A stretch of 64,000 bases of DNA. Source: Actinoalloteichus_B caeruleus (GTDB lineage: Bacteria; Actinomycetota; Actinomycetes; Mycobacteriales; Pseudonocardiaceae). The notes beneath the pieces were generated by a model. The model was given only the letters and a program-made list of their open reading frames with translations, did not search any database and was not told the origin of the DNA. Shown here one piece after another: positions 1 through 9,722 of this stretch. The stretch lies in the NCBI RefSeq assembly GCF_000718005.1, contig NZ_JODV01000010.1. One strand, given 5' to 3'. Each line of letters starts with the position of its first letter. Positions within the stretch are counted from its first letter, which is position 1. The translations under genes and the position numbers were made by a program.

Positions 1-43
1 GGGTGATCGGCTTCGGGAATCATTTCCGTGACCGGAAGACGTC

Positions 44-1416
44 ATGGCCGCGCACTCCCCGCGGTCGACGGCCGGATCCCACCGGGGTGAGGTGAGCGGC
101 GTGGGCGACAGGCGTGCGGGATTCACGGCCCGACGTAAGGCGAGGGGCTTCACCCAGGAAGGGCTGGCCACGGCGGTCGGGGTGGAGTTCTCCACTGTCG
201 GGCGCTGGGAACGCGGTTCGCTGACACCCCAACCGTGGCGGAGGGCCCGGATCGCGAAGGCACTGGGGGTCTCGCTCGACGACCTGGCCACGCTCCTCGG
301 CGAGGATCCGGCCGACGGCTCGCAGGGCCTGTCACGGGGTGGGACGGGGCGAGCGCCCTCCGGCCGCACCCCGGACGCCCTCCTTCCAGCCTCGGGCTCG
401 CCGATGTCCGCGATGAGCGACACTGGTGGACCGGCCGAACGAGGCGACGGGCCCCCGGTGCCGGCCGGGCACCTCGGGTCCCTCACCGTGACCGTGCCGC
501 CGCCACGGCGGATAGGACGCTCCGAGGTCGAGCAGGTCAAGCTGATGACCAGCACCCTGGCCACCAGCGAGAACCTCTACGGCGGAGGCATGGCTGGGGA
601 AGCGGGCGCGGCGCACCTGAGGTGGGCCAGCCAGCTGCTGGACGCCCAGGCCAGCACCGCCGTACGTGCGGGGATCTTCGAGACCGTCGGCAACCTCGCG
701 GGAGTCGTCGCGTTCTCCGCCTTCGACGTCGGGAACCACGACGCCGCGACCCGGTGCTTCCGGTTCGGCCTGTGGTGCGCTGAGCAGGGCGGCTGCTGGG
801 AGCTGCGTGCCGCGACCCTCGCTGACCTGGCCCGTCAGGCCATCTACCTCGGCAACGTGGCGAGGCACTGTCCTCGATCGAGTTCGCCCAGGTGCGAGCT
901 GACCGGCTGACGGCCACCGCACGAGCCATGATCGGCAACGTCCGCGCCCGCTTGCTGGCGGTGCTGGGGCGTGACGATGAAGCCCGAGCGGAGGTGGACC
1001 GCGCCGACGCGCACTTCGCGGAACGGCAGCCGGAGGCGGACCCGCCCTGGCTGGTCTACTACGACGAGGCCGAACACGCCGGCAGCAGTGCGCGGGCGCT
1101 GACCTCGCTCGCTCTCGCCGCTAACCGGCCGGGGGAGGCGGCGGACCGGCTGAGAACCGCGATCCAACTGCACAGCGACGCCTACCCGCGCTCGCGGGCG
1201 TTCTCCAGGGCGCGGCTGGCGACCCTGCACATGGCGGTCGGGGATCCGAGGGAAGCCGCCCTCGTCGGCCGGCGCGCTGTCGAGGACGCCAGGATGTTGC
1301 ACTCGCGGCGGATGGACGAGGAGCTCGCCACGCTGGTCCGAGCGTGTCAGCGGCACCGTGCGATACCGGAGGTGGCGGAACTCGTGGAACTCCTGACCCA
1401 CCCCACCGATGACTGA
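44..1416 (+). pseudogene. XRE-family regulator with TPR-like C-terminal half, frameshifted
   Basis: The first frame (44-910) has an N-terminal helix-turn-helix of the XRE/Cro type at about residues 25-70 (RKARGFTQEGLA, then TVGRWERG) followed by a helical region. Near base 857-860 the homologous reading jumps to the next frame, which runs in register (GEALSSIEFAQVRADRLTAT) to the stop at 1416. The second half reads as TPR-like helical repeats. One missing G in the run GTGGCG would rejoin the halves into a protein of about 450 residues, normal for actinobacterial XRE-TPR regulators. It may be a real pseudogene or a sequencing indel. The start could be ATG 44, GTG 92 or GTG 101. The 3' end overlaps the next gene by 8 bp. 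The ligand and target are unknown. Confidence 0.75.
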
Positions 1417-2319
1417 GGCGAACGGCGCCCCGCTCCCATCAGCGCGGAACTCCCGAGCGGTGCTGGAAGCAGCGGGTGAACGAGCAGGCGTGTCGACCAC
1501 GGACGCGACGCTGATCCGGGACGGGATGAACGTCCTCTACCGGTTGGCCGGCGGTGTGGTGGCACGGATCGGACCGGCGGGTCCCACCTCGTCGCCGAAC
1601 GCCACCTCCGCGCTTCGCGCTGGTTGGCCGATCGCGGCGTTCCCGTCGTCCGCACCGTCGACGGTGTCGAACAGCCCACGTCCGTGGGAGGTCGACCTGT
1701 CACCTGGTGGGTGCGGCTACCGGAGCACCGCCCCGCCACTCCGGCCGAACTCGGCGCGACGCCGCGGCGGCTCCACCGGCTGGATCTCCCCGAGGCGGGC
1801 GTGTTTCCCACCGTCGACCCCCTGGAGGGACTACGTGCCGCACTCGACGGCGAGACCCTCCTGGCCGAGGGAGATCGGGACCTGCTGCGCGATCTCGCGG
1901 ACCGACTGCGCGTCGAGTACCGGGCCTTGGTGCCCCATCTCCCGCTCCGGCTCATCCACGGTCACCCCTGGCAGGGCAACGTCGTGGTTCCCCTGAGAGG
2001 CGGTGATCCCGTGCTGCTGGACCTCGACCAGATGGGGGTCGGCCCCCCGGAGTGGGACCTGGTTTCCCTGGCCGTGGACCACACCGACTTCGCGCGGATC
2101 ACCGACGCCGAGTACCGGGCGTTCGTGGCGGCCTATGGCGGTGACGACATGACCACGTGGTCCGGGTACCGCACCCTGGCCACGATCCGAGAACTGCGGT
2201 GGGCGACGTTCGTCCTGGGCAAGGCGCGGGCGAGCCCGGAAGCGGCCGCCGAGGCGCGGCACCGGGTGGCGTGCCTGACGGGGAAGGTCGAGCGACCGTG
2301 GACGTGGTCGGCGTTCTGA
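1409..2319 (+). pseudogene. APH-like phosphotransferase, frameshifted
   Basis: This is an aminoglycoside/choline-kinase-fold phosphotransferase. The N-terminal lobe (VLYRLAGGVVARIG) is in the frame from 1409. Around 1579-1583 homology moves to the next frame (SHLVAERHLRASRWLADRG), which continues to 2319. The second frame carries the catalytic loop in the form LIHGHPWQGNVVV and the metal-binding segment LLDLDQMGVGPPEWDL, both typical of the family. Loss of one G in GCGGGTCC explains the break. The restored protein is about 303 residues. The gene overlaps the XRE gene, a common actinobacterial pairing. The substrate cannot be predicted. No resistance phenotype should be assumed, because most members of this family are not antibiotic kinases. 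Confidence 0.75.
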
Positions 2320-2456
2320 CCTGATACGCCGTCCGTCCGTCCGAACGGGCGCGGCACCGATCCGCCCACGGTGCCTCGTGACCCAGTGGCAAGGGTGGTG
2401 TCTACCAGCACCTCGCGGTTCCCTCCGCCACCCGGCGCCCCAGGGTGGCTTGTCCG
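2320..2456. other. convergent intergenic gap
   Basis: The gap lies between the converging APH-like gene and the GNAT gene. It contains a short CCGT tandem stretch near 2330-2340 but no hairpin that I would call a terminator with confidence. Confidence 0.4.
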
Positions 2457-3032
2457 CTAACGCCCCGCTCTCCGGTGGTAGTCGGCCGCCAGCAGCCCGA
2501 ACAGGAGGTCGTCGGCCCATTCGTCGCGGACCCAGGTGTTGGCCCGCCGTAGCCCTTCCCGTTCGAATCCGAGGCGGTCGAGCAGCCGGGCGGAGGCGTC
2601 GTTGCGGGGGTCGCATTCGGCTGACACCCGGTGCAGGCAGCGGTCGACGAACAGGTGCTCCAGCATGCGACCGACGGCCTCGGTGGCGTAGCCGCGACCG
2701 TGGTGGGGCGCGGCGAGGGTGAAGCCGAGGTCGGCCTGCATCCCGTTCTCGTGCAGGTTCACGCCGAGGTCGCCGATCAGGGCGCCGTCCAGGGAGATGG
2801 CGTAGGGGAACCAGCCGGGCCGGTCGGGGGCGTCGTGCCGGTAGCGGGCGATGGTCTCCGCCGCCCGTTCGACGGTCAGCGGTGTCTCCCAGGCCTGGTA
2901 GCGGGCGATGGCCGGGTCCGAGCGGTACGCGGCGAGCGCCGCCGCGTCCCCTGGCTGGAACCGCCGGAGGACCAGGCGCGGGCTGACCAGCCACGGCCCC
3001 GTCCGCTGGCTGGGAAGTTCCGACGGGGTCAC
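2457..3032 (-). CDS. nocD: GNAT N-acetyltransferase, RimJ/RimL type (NocD-like)
   Basis: This 191-residue GNAT acetyltransferase has the RimJ/RimL layout: an N-terminal LVLRRFQPGDAAAL segment, the acetyl-CoA pyrophosphate-binding motif HHGRGYATEA at about residues 110-120, and a C-terminal NDASARLLDRLGFEREG segment. The start is GTG 3032. It lies 7 bp downstream of nat on the same strand and so is probably the last gene of the nocA-nocB-nat transcript. From memory, the Nocardia uniformis nocardicin cluster also carries an acetyltransferase called nocD, so the symbol rests on context. Its role is not clear, because nocardicin A carries no acetyl group. Self-protection by acetylating an intermediate is a guess. 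Confidence 0.8.
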   Translation of the reverse strand: MTPSELPSQRTGPWLVSPRLVLRRFQPGDAAALAAYRSDPAIARYQAWETPLTVERAAETIARYRHDAPDRPGWFPYAISLDGALIGDLGVNLHENGMQADLGFTLAAPHHGRGYATEAVGRMLEHLFVDRCLHRVSAECDPRNDASARLLDRLGFEREGLRRANTWVRDEWADDLLFGLLAADYHRRAGR

Positions 3033-3039
3033 GGCCTCC

Positions 3040-3960
3040 TCACCCCCGCTTGCGCAGCACGTAGCACTGGAACAGCGCGTGCCCGGACGGGGTGGCCGCG
3101 CTCCGCTGGAGTACCTCCAGCCCCGACATCTCGCACCACGGCGCGCTGATGAGGATCGGGGTGTGGCCGAGCAGGACGACGAGCCCGCCGTCCCGGCACG
3201 CGCTCACCGCCGCCGCCATCAGCTCGTGGGCCTGCGCCGTGCCCACGACGAACGCGTTCAGGTGGCGGCAGATCACCAGGTCGGCGCTGCCCGGGGGAAC
3301 GGCCGGTCTGATGCTGTCGCCGCAGTGGGTCTCGTCCACCCGGGACCGCGCGTAGGCGGCCATCTGGGGGCTGAGGTCCTGGCCGATCGTGCGGGTCCCG
3401 GGAACCCGTCGTTGGACGGCCTGGAGGAACGCCCCGGTCGAGCAGGCGGCGTCGTAGGCGACGCCGCCCCGGAACCCGAGTTCGACGAGCCGGTCCGGCA
3501 CGGAGTCGCGCAGCACCGACTCGGCGTGGTCGAGTTCGCGGGCGAACTCCTCGGTGAGTTCCCAGCCGTCCGGGTCGAACTCGGCCGCCGCGTCGCGGAC
3601 CCGGTCGCCGAGCTGGGCGAAGGGGTAGTACAGCTCGGCTCCCGGGTCGGCCACGGCCGCCGCGAACAGCGCCGTCCGCTCGGCCTCGTCCACCGGCCGG
3701 TGGAACACGGCGACGTGGTCCTCGGCGACCTGTTCCCGCTCCACCACCCCCAGCAGCATGTCCGCCTGGACCAGGCAACCCTTGAGGCGTTCGGCGGGTT
3801 CCCCGTCCCGGTCGGGGCCGGGGTAGGCGGCCTCGGTCTTGCGGCCGACCAGCCGCAGCCCGGACACCTGGAGGTAGAACAGGTCGTACGGTTTGCCCTC
3901 GGCGTAGGTCTCGACGACGCGCTCCGGTGCGCGTTCCGCCGCTCCCGTCAGTGTGATCAC
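3040..3960 (-). CDS. nat: SAM-dependent 3-amino-3-carboxypropyltransferase (Nat)
   Basis: This 306-residue protein has a class I SAM-binding core: YDAACSTGAFLQAV (motif I) and TIGQDLSPQMAAYAR (motif II) at about residues 165-200, then ADLVICRHL. The N-terminal region (ETYAEGKPYDLFYLQVSG) is not that of an ordinary methyltransferase. In nocardicin producers the gene beside nocB encodes Nat, which moves the 3-amino-3-carboxypropyl group of SAM, not the methyl group, to the phenol of the N-terminal Hpg of nocardicin G to give isonocardicins. Identity here rests on the fold, the size and the position directly after NocB. The ATG start overlaps the nocB stop in ATGA, so translation is probably coupled. 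Confidence 0.85.
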   Translation of the reverse strand: MITLTGAAERAPERVVETYAEGKPYDLFYLQVSGLRLVGRKTEAAYPGPDRDGEPAERLKGCLVQADMLLGVVEREQVAEDHVAVFHRPVDEAERTALFAAAVADPGAELYYPFAQLGDRVRDAAAEFDPDGWELTEEFARELDHAESVLRDSVPDRLVELGFRGGVAYDAACSTGAFLQAVQRRVPGTRTIGQDLSPQMAAYARSRVDETHCGDSIRPAVPPGSADLVICRHLNAFVVGTAQAHELMAAAVSACRDGGLVVLLGHTPILISAPWCEMSGLEVLQRSAATPSGHALFQCYVLRKRG

Positions 3961-6900
3961 CGGGATCCCTCCAGTGCGTCGCGGATGGCCGTGGCCGTGC
4001 CGCGCAGGTGGTCGTCGTCGAACAGCAACTCGTGCCGGCCGGGTACCGAGGTCACGACCAGGCCGGGGAACAGGGCGCGGTCCCAGCCGCGCGGCCGGGT
4101 CGCGGCGGGGTCCTCCCCGCCGGCCACCAGCAGGGCCACCCGGTCCGGGTAGGCGGGTTGCGGGTACCGGGAGGCCAGGTCGCCGTTGTGCTCCAACTCC
4201 CCTGCGAGGTCGACGCCCTCCGGGGAGTCGGCGTCCACGCCCAGCTCGGCCAACCGCTCCCGGATGCCGTCCCGCGCGTCACCGGCCGGGGTGACGGCGT
4301 TCAGGTTGTGGCTGTCGATGAGGAGCAGGTCGGTGACCGCGTCGCCGTGGGCCCGCATCTGCCGGGCCATCTCCAACGCGACCACCCCGCCGAAGGACCA
4401 CCCGCCGAGGTGGAAGGGGCCTTCGGGTTCGAGGGTGCGCACCCACTCGACGTAGCGGGTGGCCATGTCGGCGAGGGTGGCGAACCGGTTGCCGGGTTGG
4501 CCGAACCGGGGGTCGGAGATGACGTGCAGCCGCCATTCCGGCAGCAGCGGGGCCAGCCCGTGGTAGGGCAGGGCCAGGCCCTCACCGGGGTGCACCAGGA
4601 ACAACGCGCCGCCGGTGGCGTCGGGGTTGAGGGTCTGGACGTGGCGGGACCCCGAACCGGCCACCGGTGCCAGCAGCTGTTCGGCAAGGCCGGCGACGGT
4701 GCCGGCCTTGAGGATCTGGGGGACGTCGCAGCGCACGCCCTCGGGCAGGTTCTCCCGCAGCACCCGCAGCAGCCGCACCACCAGCAGGGAATGTCCGCCG
4801 AGGTCGAAGAAGTCGTCGTGGGCGCCGATCCCGGTGACGCCCAGCACCTCCTCCCAGCAGCGGGCGATGAGCACTTCCAGTTCGGTGGACGGCGGGCGGG
4901 ACGCCTCGGCCACCGCCGTCGACGCACCGGCACCGGCCAGGTCGGCGAGGCGACGCTGGTCGACCTTGCCGTTGGCGGTCAGCGGCAGCTCGTCGAGCAC
5001 GGAGATCCCACCGACCATCCAGTCGGGCAGCCGCTGGCCCAACCACCGGCGCAGCTCGCCGGGGTCCACCTCGGCGTCGGCTCGGGGAACGGCGAAGGTG
5101 ACCAGGGTGCCCTGGTGGGCGACGGTGACGGCCTGCCGGACGGCCGGGTGCGCCTCGGCGGTGCGGTCGACCTCGGCGGGTTCGACGCGGTGCCCGCGCA
5201 CCTTCACCTGGCGGTCCTGCCGGCCGAGGAACTCCAGCTCCCCGGTGGGCAGCCACCGCGCCCGGTCGCCGGTGCGGTAGAGCCGGCCGTCCCCGAAGGG
5301 GTTCGCGGGGAAGGCGCGGGTGGTCAACTCCTCGTCGCCCAGGTACCCCGCGCCCACGGCGATCCCGGCGATGGCCAGTTCGCCGGCGCAGCCGGGCGGC
5401 ACCTCCCGCAGGTGGGCGTCGACGACGTGCGCGGTGGTGCCGGCGATGGCGCGCCCGATCGGCACGCGGTCGCCCCGCCCGTCCTCCGCGACGCAGGTGT
5501 GGTGGGTGACGCTGATGGACGCCTCGGTCGGCCCGTAGGCCTGGTGCAACCGGGCCCCGAGCCCCGAGTCGTGGAACGCGCGGACCAGGGCGGGGGTGAC
5601 GGCCTCGCCGCCGGAGAGGACGTGCCGCAGCCCGGAGCAGTCGACGGCCTTGGGGCCGTCGAGGAACGCGGCCAGCAGGGCCGGCAGGAAGTGCGCGACC
5701 GACACCCGTTCGGCGACGACCAGTTCCGCGAGCCGGTCGGTGTCCAACACGGCCTCGGGCGGGGCGACCACCACGGTTCCACCGTGGGCCAGCGGGAAGA
5801 ACACCTCCCACAGCGCGATGTCGAAGGCCGTTCCTGCGGTGGCCAGCACCCGGGGCGGCTCCTCGGTGGGGAAGGCCGTGCCCGACCAGAGCACCCGGTT
5901 CACCAGGCCGGCCTGGGGCACCAGGACTCCCTTGGGGGTGCCGGTGGAGCCGGAGGTGTAGACGACGGCGGCGTCCCGGTCCGGGTCGGTCGCCCGGGGC
6001 GGGGACGGGGGTTCCTCGCTCGCCTCGGTGAGGGTGCCGTCGGGGTGGACGACGGGCCACGCGGCGAACCCGGCCGGGTCCAGGTCGGTCAGGACCGCCG
6101 CCAGGCCCGCGTCGGCGGCGATGGTCCGGCGCCGGGCCGCCGGGTGGTCGGGGTCGAGCAGCACCGGCACCGCGCCGTGCTGGCGCAGTGCCAGCAGCGC
6201 GGTGACGAAGGCCGTCGACCGCCCCAGGCAGACACCGACGAGCTGCCCGCGTTCCACGCCGGCCGCCGCGATCCGGTCGGCGAGGGCGGTGGTGCGGGCA
6301 CCCAGCTCGGCGTGGGTGAGGACCGCGCCGTCGGTCACGACGGCCGGTGCGTCCGCAGTGGTCTCCCGGTGCGGGACGACCAGGTCGAGCAGGGACGTTG
6401 CCCCGGGCCGTCCCGAGGTGGCGGTGGGGGTGGCGTTCCAGCTCGCGACGAGGGCGCGGTCGGCCTCGGGCAGCACGTCGAGTTCCCGCAGCCGCGCGTC
6501 GGGGCGGCGGCACAGCTGCTCCATGAGCAGCTGGAAGGTGGCGATCAGCCGGTCCACCTCGGCCGAGGTGAAGTGGGTGGTGTCGTAGTTGAAGTGGAAG
6601 GCGAGCCTCTCCAGGGGGAGCACGATCAGGCCGATGGGGTACTCGGTCTTCTCCTGGGCGTGCAGGTCGATGACCTGGATGCTCAGCTCGTCGTCACCGG
6701 GGAGGTTGTCCTCGGGGTAGTTCTCGAAGGCCACCAGGCTGTCGAACACGTGCCCGCCCGACAGCTTGGTCCCCCCGGCCCAGGACTTGATCTGGGCGAG
6801 CGGCACGTGGCCCTGGGCGGCGGTGGTCGCCAGGTCGCCGTGGATGGCGGACAGCAGCTCGGTGACGGTCCGGTCCGGGTCGAGCCGGATGCGCAGCGGG

Positions 6901-9722
6901 ATCGTGTTGATGAACAACCCGACCATGTGCTCGGACCCGGCCAGTTCGGGTGGCCGGCCGGCGATGGTGAGGCCGTGCACCACGTCCTCCGCCCCGCTCC
7001 GCAACGCCAGCAGCATGCTCCACGCGGCCTGGGTGATCGCGTTCGACGTGACGCCGTAGTCGCGGGAGGCCTCGGCCACCAGCGCGGTCAGTGACTCGCT
7101 GAACTCGTGGACGACGGTGTGGAACAGGCCCTCCTGGTCGGCGGGGGCCTCGGAGAACGGGGTGGGGGCCAGGTCGGCCAGGTACTCCCGCCAGAAGCGT
7201 TCCGCGCCGTCGCCCCGGGCCGTCTTGGCCCGGATCCAGCCGACGTAGTCGCGGTAGGGGCGGCATGGACTGAGCTGGGGTTCGCGGCCGTGCGCCAGCT
7301 CCTCGTAGATCCGGAACATGTCGCCCCAGATCAGCGACAGGCACCAGCCGTCGAGCAGGATGTGGTGGTGGCTCCACAGCAGGTAGTGGCTGCCGGTGCC
7401 GCGCCGGACCAGGGTGAGCCGGTACAGCGGGCAGGTGTCCAGGCCCAGGCCCGTCTCCCGGTCGTCGACCAGCAGGCGCTCCAACAGGCCGGCGTGTTCC
7501 TCGGGGGCGTGGGTGGTCCAGTCGAGCACCGTCCACGGCGGTTCCACATCGGAGCGCACGTACTGGAGGGGTTCGGTCAGCTCCTCCCAGACGAACCCGG
7601 TGCGCAGGATCTCGTAGCGGTCGGCGACCCGACGCCAGGCCTCCCGCAGCGCGTCCTCGTCGACCTCGCCGACCAGTTCCAGCACGTTCTGGTTGAAGTA
7701 GGCGTCGGAGTCCGGCCAGTACAGGCCCCGGAACAACATGCCCGCCTGCATGGGGGCCAGCGGGTAGACGTCGACGACACCGGGCCGGGAGCGCACGGCG
7801 TCCAGCTGGTCCTGGTCGATCCCGGCGAACAGCGCGTCCTCACCGGGTTCGGCCATGGGCTGCTCGACGGCGGGGGCGTCCGAGGCCCGGTCCGCCGAGG
7901 CGGCCATCGCGCGGACGGTGCGGTCGGCGAAGATGTGCGCGACCTCCAACCGGATGCCCTGCCGTTGGGCGCGGGCGGCCAGCCGCATGCTGGAGACCGA
8001 GTCCCCGCCCGAGCGGAAGAAGTCGTCGTCGATGCCGGGTTCCCCGCCCCCGACCAGTTCGGCCCAGAGGCTGGCGATGGCCCGCTCGGTGGGCGTCTCG
8101 GCCGGGGCCGAGGTCCGCTGCCCGGCGGTCGTCTCTGGCAGGGCGGCCCGGTCGACCTTGCCGGAGTTCGTCAGCGGCAGGGCGTCCAACCACACCAGCT
8201 CCCCGGGGACCTGGTAGGCGGGCAGCGCGGCGGTCACCCCCGCCAGCACCCGCGCCGACGCCCGCGCCGGTCCGCCTCCCGCGTCGGGGTGACCGGAGAC
8301 GAAGGCGACCAGCTTGCGGGAGGCCTCCCCGCCGCGCAGCACCACGGCGGCCTGCCGAACCAGGTCGGACTCCAGCAGGGCGGCCTCGATCTCACCCAGC
8401 TCGATGCGGTAGCCGCGCAGCTTCACCTGGCCGTCCCGGCGGCCCAGGTACTCCACGGCCCCGTCCGGTCCGAACCGGGCCCGGTCCCCGGTGCGGTAGA
8501 GGCGGTCACCGGGACCCCCGAAGGGGTCGGGCACGAACCGCTCGGCGGTGAGACCCGGCCTGCCGAGGTAGCCGACCGCCACCGCCTGCCCGCCGATGCA
8601 CAGCTCGCCCTCCGCGCCCACCGGCAGCGGGTTCAGGTCCTCGTCGAGGACGTGGACGCGGGTGTTGTCGACCGGGGTGCCGATGGGCACGAACGGCCGG
8701 TCGTCGTCGGCCCGCACCGGCCAGTGGGTGACGTCGATGGTGGCCTCGGTGGGGCCGTAGAGGTTGTGCAGGGCGCAGTGCGGGAGCCGCCGGGTGAACT
8801 CGGCGGCGACCGGTTTGGGCAGGGCCTCGCCGCTGGAGATCGCCACCCGGAGCGACCCGGCCCGCTCGACGTCGGCCACGTCGAGGAACGCGGGCACCAG
8901 CGACGGCACGAAGTGCAGCATGGTCACGGCCTCGTCCCGGACCAGGCGCACCATCGCCGTGGCGTCCCGCCGCGCCGGCTCGGGAGTGATGACCAGTCGT
9001 GCGCCGCTGATCAGCGGCAACAACTGCTCCCACACCGAGACGTCGAAGCTGAACGAGGTCTTGTGCAGGACGACGTCGTCGGGTCCGACGTCGTACCGGT
9101 CGCGCATCCACAACAGGCGGTTGACCAGGCCGCGGTGGTTCACCGCGACGCCCTTGGGCCGGCCGGTGGACCCGGACGTGTAGATGACGTAGGCGAGCAG
9201 GTCGGCGCCGGGGAAGTCGACCTGGGCGCCGCCGCCCTCACCGGACCAGCCGTCCGAGAACACCAGGGTCGGCCCCCCGTAGCCCAGCCCGTCGAGGCGG
9301 TCGGTGGTGTCGGTGACGAGAGCGGCCGCGCCGGCGTCGCCGAGCAGGAACCCCAGGCGCTGGGCGGGAAGCTCCGGGTCCAGCGGGAGGTAGGCGGCAC
9401 CCGAGTACAGCACGCCGAGGACGGCGGTGATCCGCTCGTGCGAGGGGGGCAGGGCGATGGCCACCACGTCGCCGGGACGCACCCCCAGCCCGGCCAGCCG
9501 CGCCGCCACCCCGCCGGCCGCCGCGTCCAGTTCGGCGTAGGTGACCGTGCGGCCCTCGAAGGTGACGGCGGGCCGCGCACCGTGTTCGGCCGCCCGCTGC
9601 CGCACGAGCTCGTGGATGCCCACCTCGGTGGGGAAGGCGCGGACCGTGTCGTTCCACTCGGCCACTCTCGCTGCGGTGTCGTCGGCGTCGTCGGCGAACA
9701 GGTCGCTCACGCGCAGGGTCAC
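3957..9722 (-). CDS. nocB: nonribosomal peptide synthetase NocB, modules 4-5 (A-PCP-C-A-PCP-TE)
   Basis: This 1921-residue NRPS reads in order A4 (about 25-525; YTSGSTGRPKG near 180), PCP4 (SGGDSVSS, Ser near 573), C5 (about 660-1080), A5 (about 1110-1590), PCP5 (LGGHSL, Ser near 1645) and thioesterase (about 1690-1915; GGWSFGG with Ser 1776). It starts with an A domain because its first C domain sits at the end of NocA. The A4 pocket code read by eye is DVWHISLIDK, one conservative change from the known Ser code. A5 reads DIWHLGAISK. C5 carries three histidines in SHHHILLDGW (785-787). In characterised NocB the extra His of C5 is required to close the beta-lactam from seryl-PCP, and the TE epimerises and releases the product. 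The GTG start overlaps the nocA stop (GTGA). Confidence 0.95.
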   Translation of the reverse strand: MTLRVSDLFADDADDTAARVAEWNDTVRAFPTEVGIHELVRQRAAEHGARPAVTFEGRTVTYAELDAAAGGVAARLAGLGVRPGDVVAIALPPSHERITAVLGVLYSGAAYLPLDPELPAQRLGFLLGDAGAAALVTDTTDRLDGLGYGGPTLVFSDGWSGEGGGAQVDFPGADLLAYVIYTSGSTGRPKGVAVNHRGLVNRLLWMRDRYDVGPDDVVLHKTSFSFDVSVWEQLLPLISGARLVITPEPARRDATAMVRLVRDEAVTMLHFVPSLVPAFLDVADVERAGSLRVAISSGEALPKPVAAEFTRRLPHCALHNLYGPTEATIDVTHWPVRADDDRPFVPIGTPVDNTRVHVLDEDLNPLPVGAEGELCIGGQAVAVGYLGRPGLTAERFVPDPFGGPGDRLYRTGDRARFGPDGAVEYLGRRDGQVKLRGYRIELGEIEAALLESDLVRQAAVVLRGGEASRKLVAFVSGHPDAGGGPARASARVLAGVTAALPAYQVPGELVWLDALPLTNSGKVDRAALPETTAGQRTSAPAETPTERAIASLWAELVGGGEPGIDDDFFRSGGDSVSSMRLAARAQRQGIRLEVAHIFADRTVRAMAASADRASDAPAVEQPMAEPGEDALFAGIDQDQLDAVRSRPGVVDVYPLAPMQAGMLFRGLYWPDSDAYFNQNVLELVGEVDEDALREAWRRVADRYEILRTGFVWEELTEPLQYVRSDVEPPWTVLDWTTHAPEEHAGLLERLLVDDRETGLGLDTCPLYRLTLVRRGTGSHYLLWSHHHILLDGWCLSLIWGDMFRIYEELAHGREPQLSPCRPYRDYVGWIRAKTARGDGAERFWREYLADLAPTPFSEAPADQEGLFHTVVHEFSESLTALVAEASRDYGVTSNAITQAAWSMLLALRSGAEDVVHGLTIAGRPPELAGSEHMVGLFINTIPLRIRLDPDRTVTELLSAIHGDLATTAAQGHVPLAQIKSWAGGTKLSGGHVFDSLVAFENYPEDNLPGDDELSIQVIDLHAQEKTEYPIGLIVLPLERLAFHFNYDTTHFTSAEVDRLIATFQLLMEQLCRRPDARLRELDVLPEADRALVASWNATPTATSGRPGATSLLDLVVPHRETTADAPAVVTDGAVLTHAELGARTTALADRIAAAGVERGQLVGVCLGRSTAFVTALLALRQHGAVPVLLDPDHPAARRRTIAADAGLAAVLTDLDPAGFAAWPVVHPDGTLTEASEEPPSPPRATDPDRDAAVVYTSGSTGTPKGVLVPQAGLVNRVLWSGTAFPTEEPPRVLATAGTAFDIALWEVFFPLAHGGTVVVAPPEAVLDTDRLAELVVAERVSVAHFLPALLAAFLDGPKAVDCSGLRHVLSGGEAVTPALVRAFHDSGLGARLHQAYGPTEASISVTHHTCVAEDGRGDRVPIGRAIAGTTAHVVDAHLREVPPGCAGELAIAGIAVGAGYLGDEELTTRAFPANPFGDGRLYRTGDRARWLPTGELEFLGRQDRQVKVRGHRVEPAEVDRTAEAHPAVRQAVTVAHQGTLVTFAVPRADAEVDPGELRRWLGQRLPDWMVGGISVLDELPLTANGKVDQRRLADLAGAGASTAVAEASRPPSTELEVLIARCWEEVLGVTGIGAHDDFFDLGGHSLLVVRLLRVLRENLPEGVRCDVPQILKAGTVAGLAEQLLAPVAGSGSRHVQTLNPDATGGALFLVHPGEGLALPYHGLAPLLPEWRLHVISDPRFGQPGNRFATLADMATRYVEWVRTLEPEGPFHLGGWSFGGVVALEMARQMRAHGDAVTDLLLIDSHNLNAVTPAGDARDGIRERLAELGVDADSPEGVDLAGELEHNGDLASRYPQPAYPDRVALLVAGGEDPAATRPRGWDRALFPGLVVTSVPGRHELLFDDDHLRGTATAIRDALEGSR

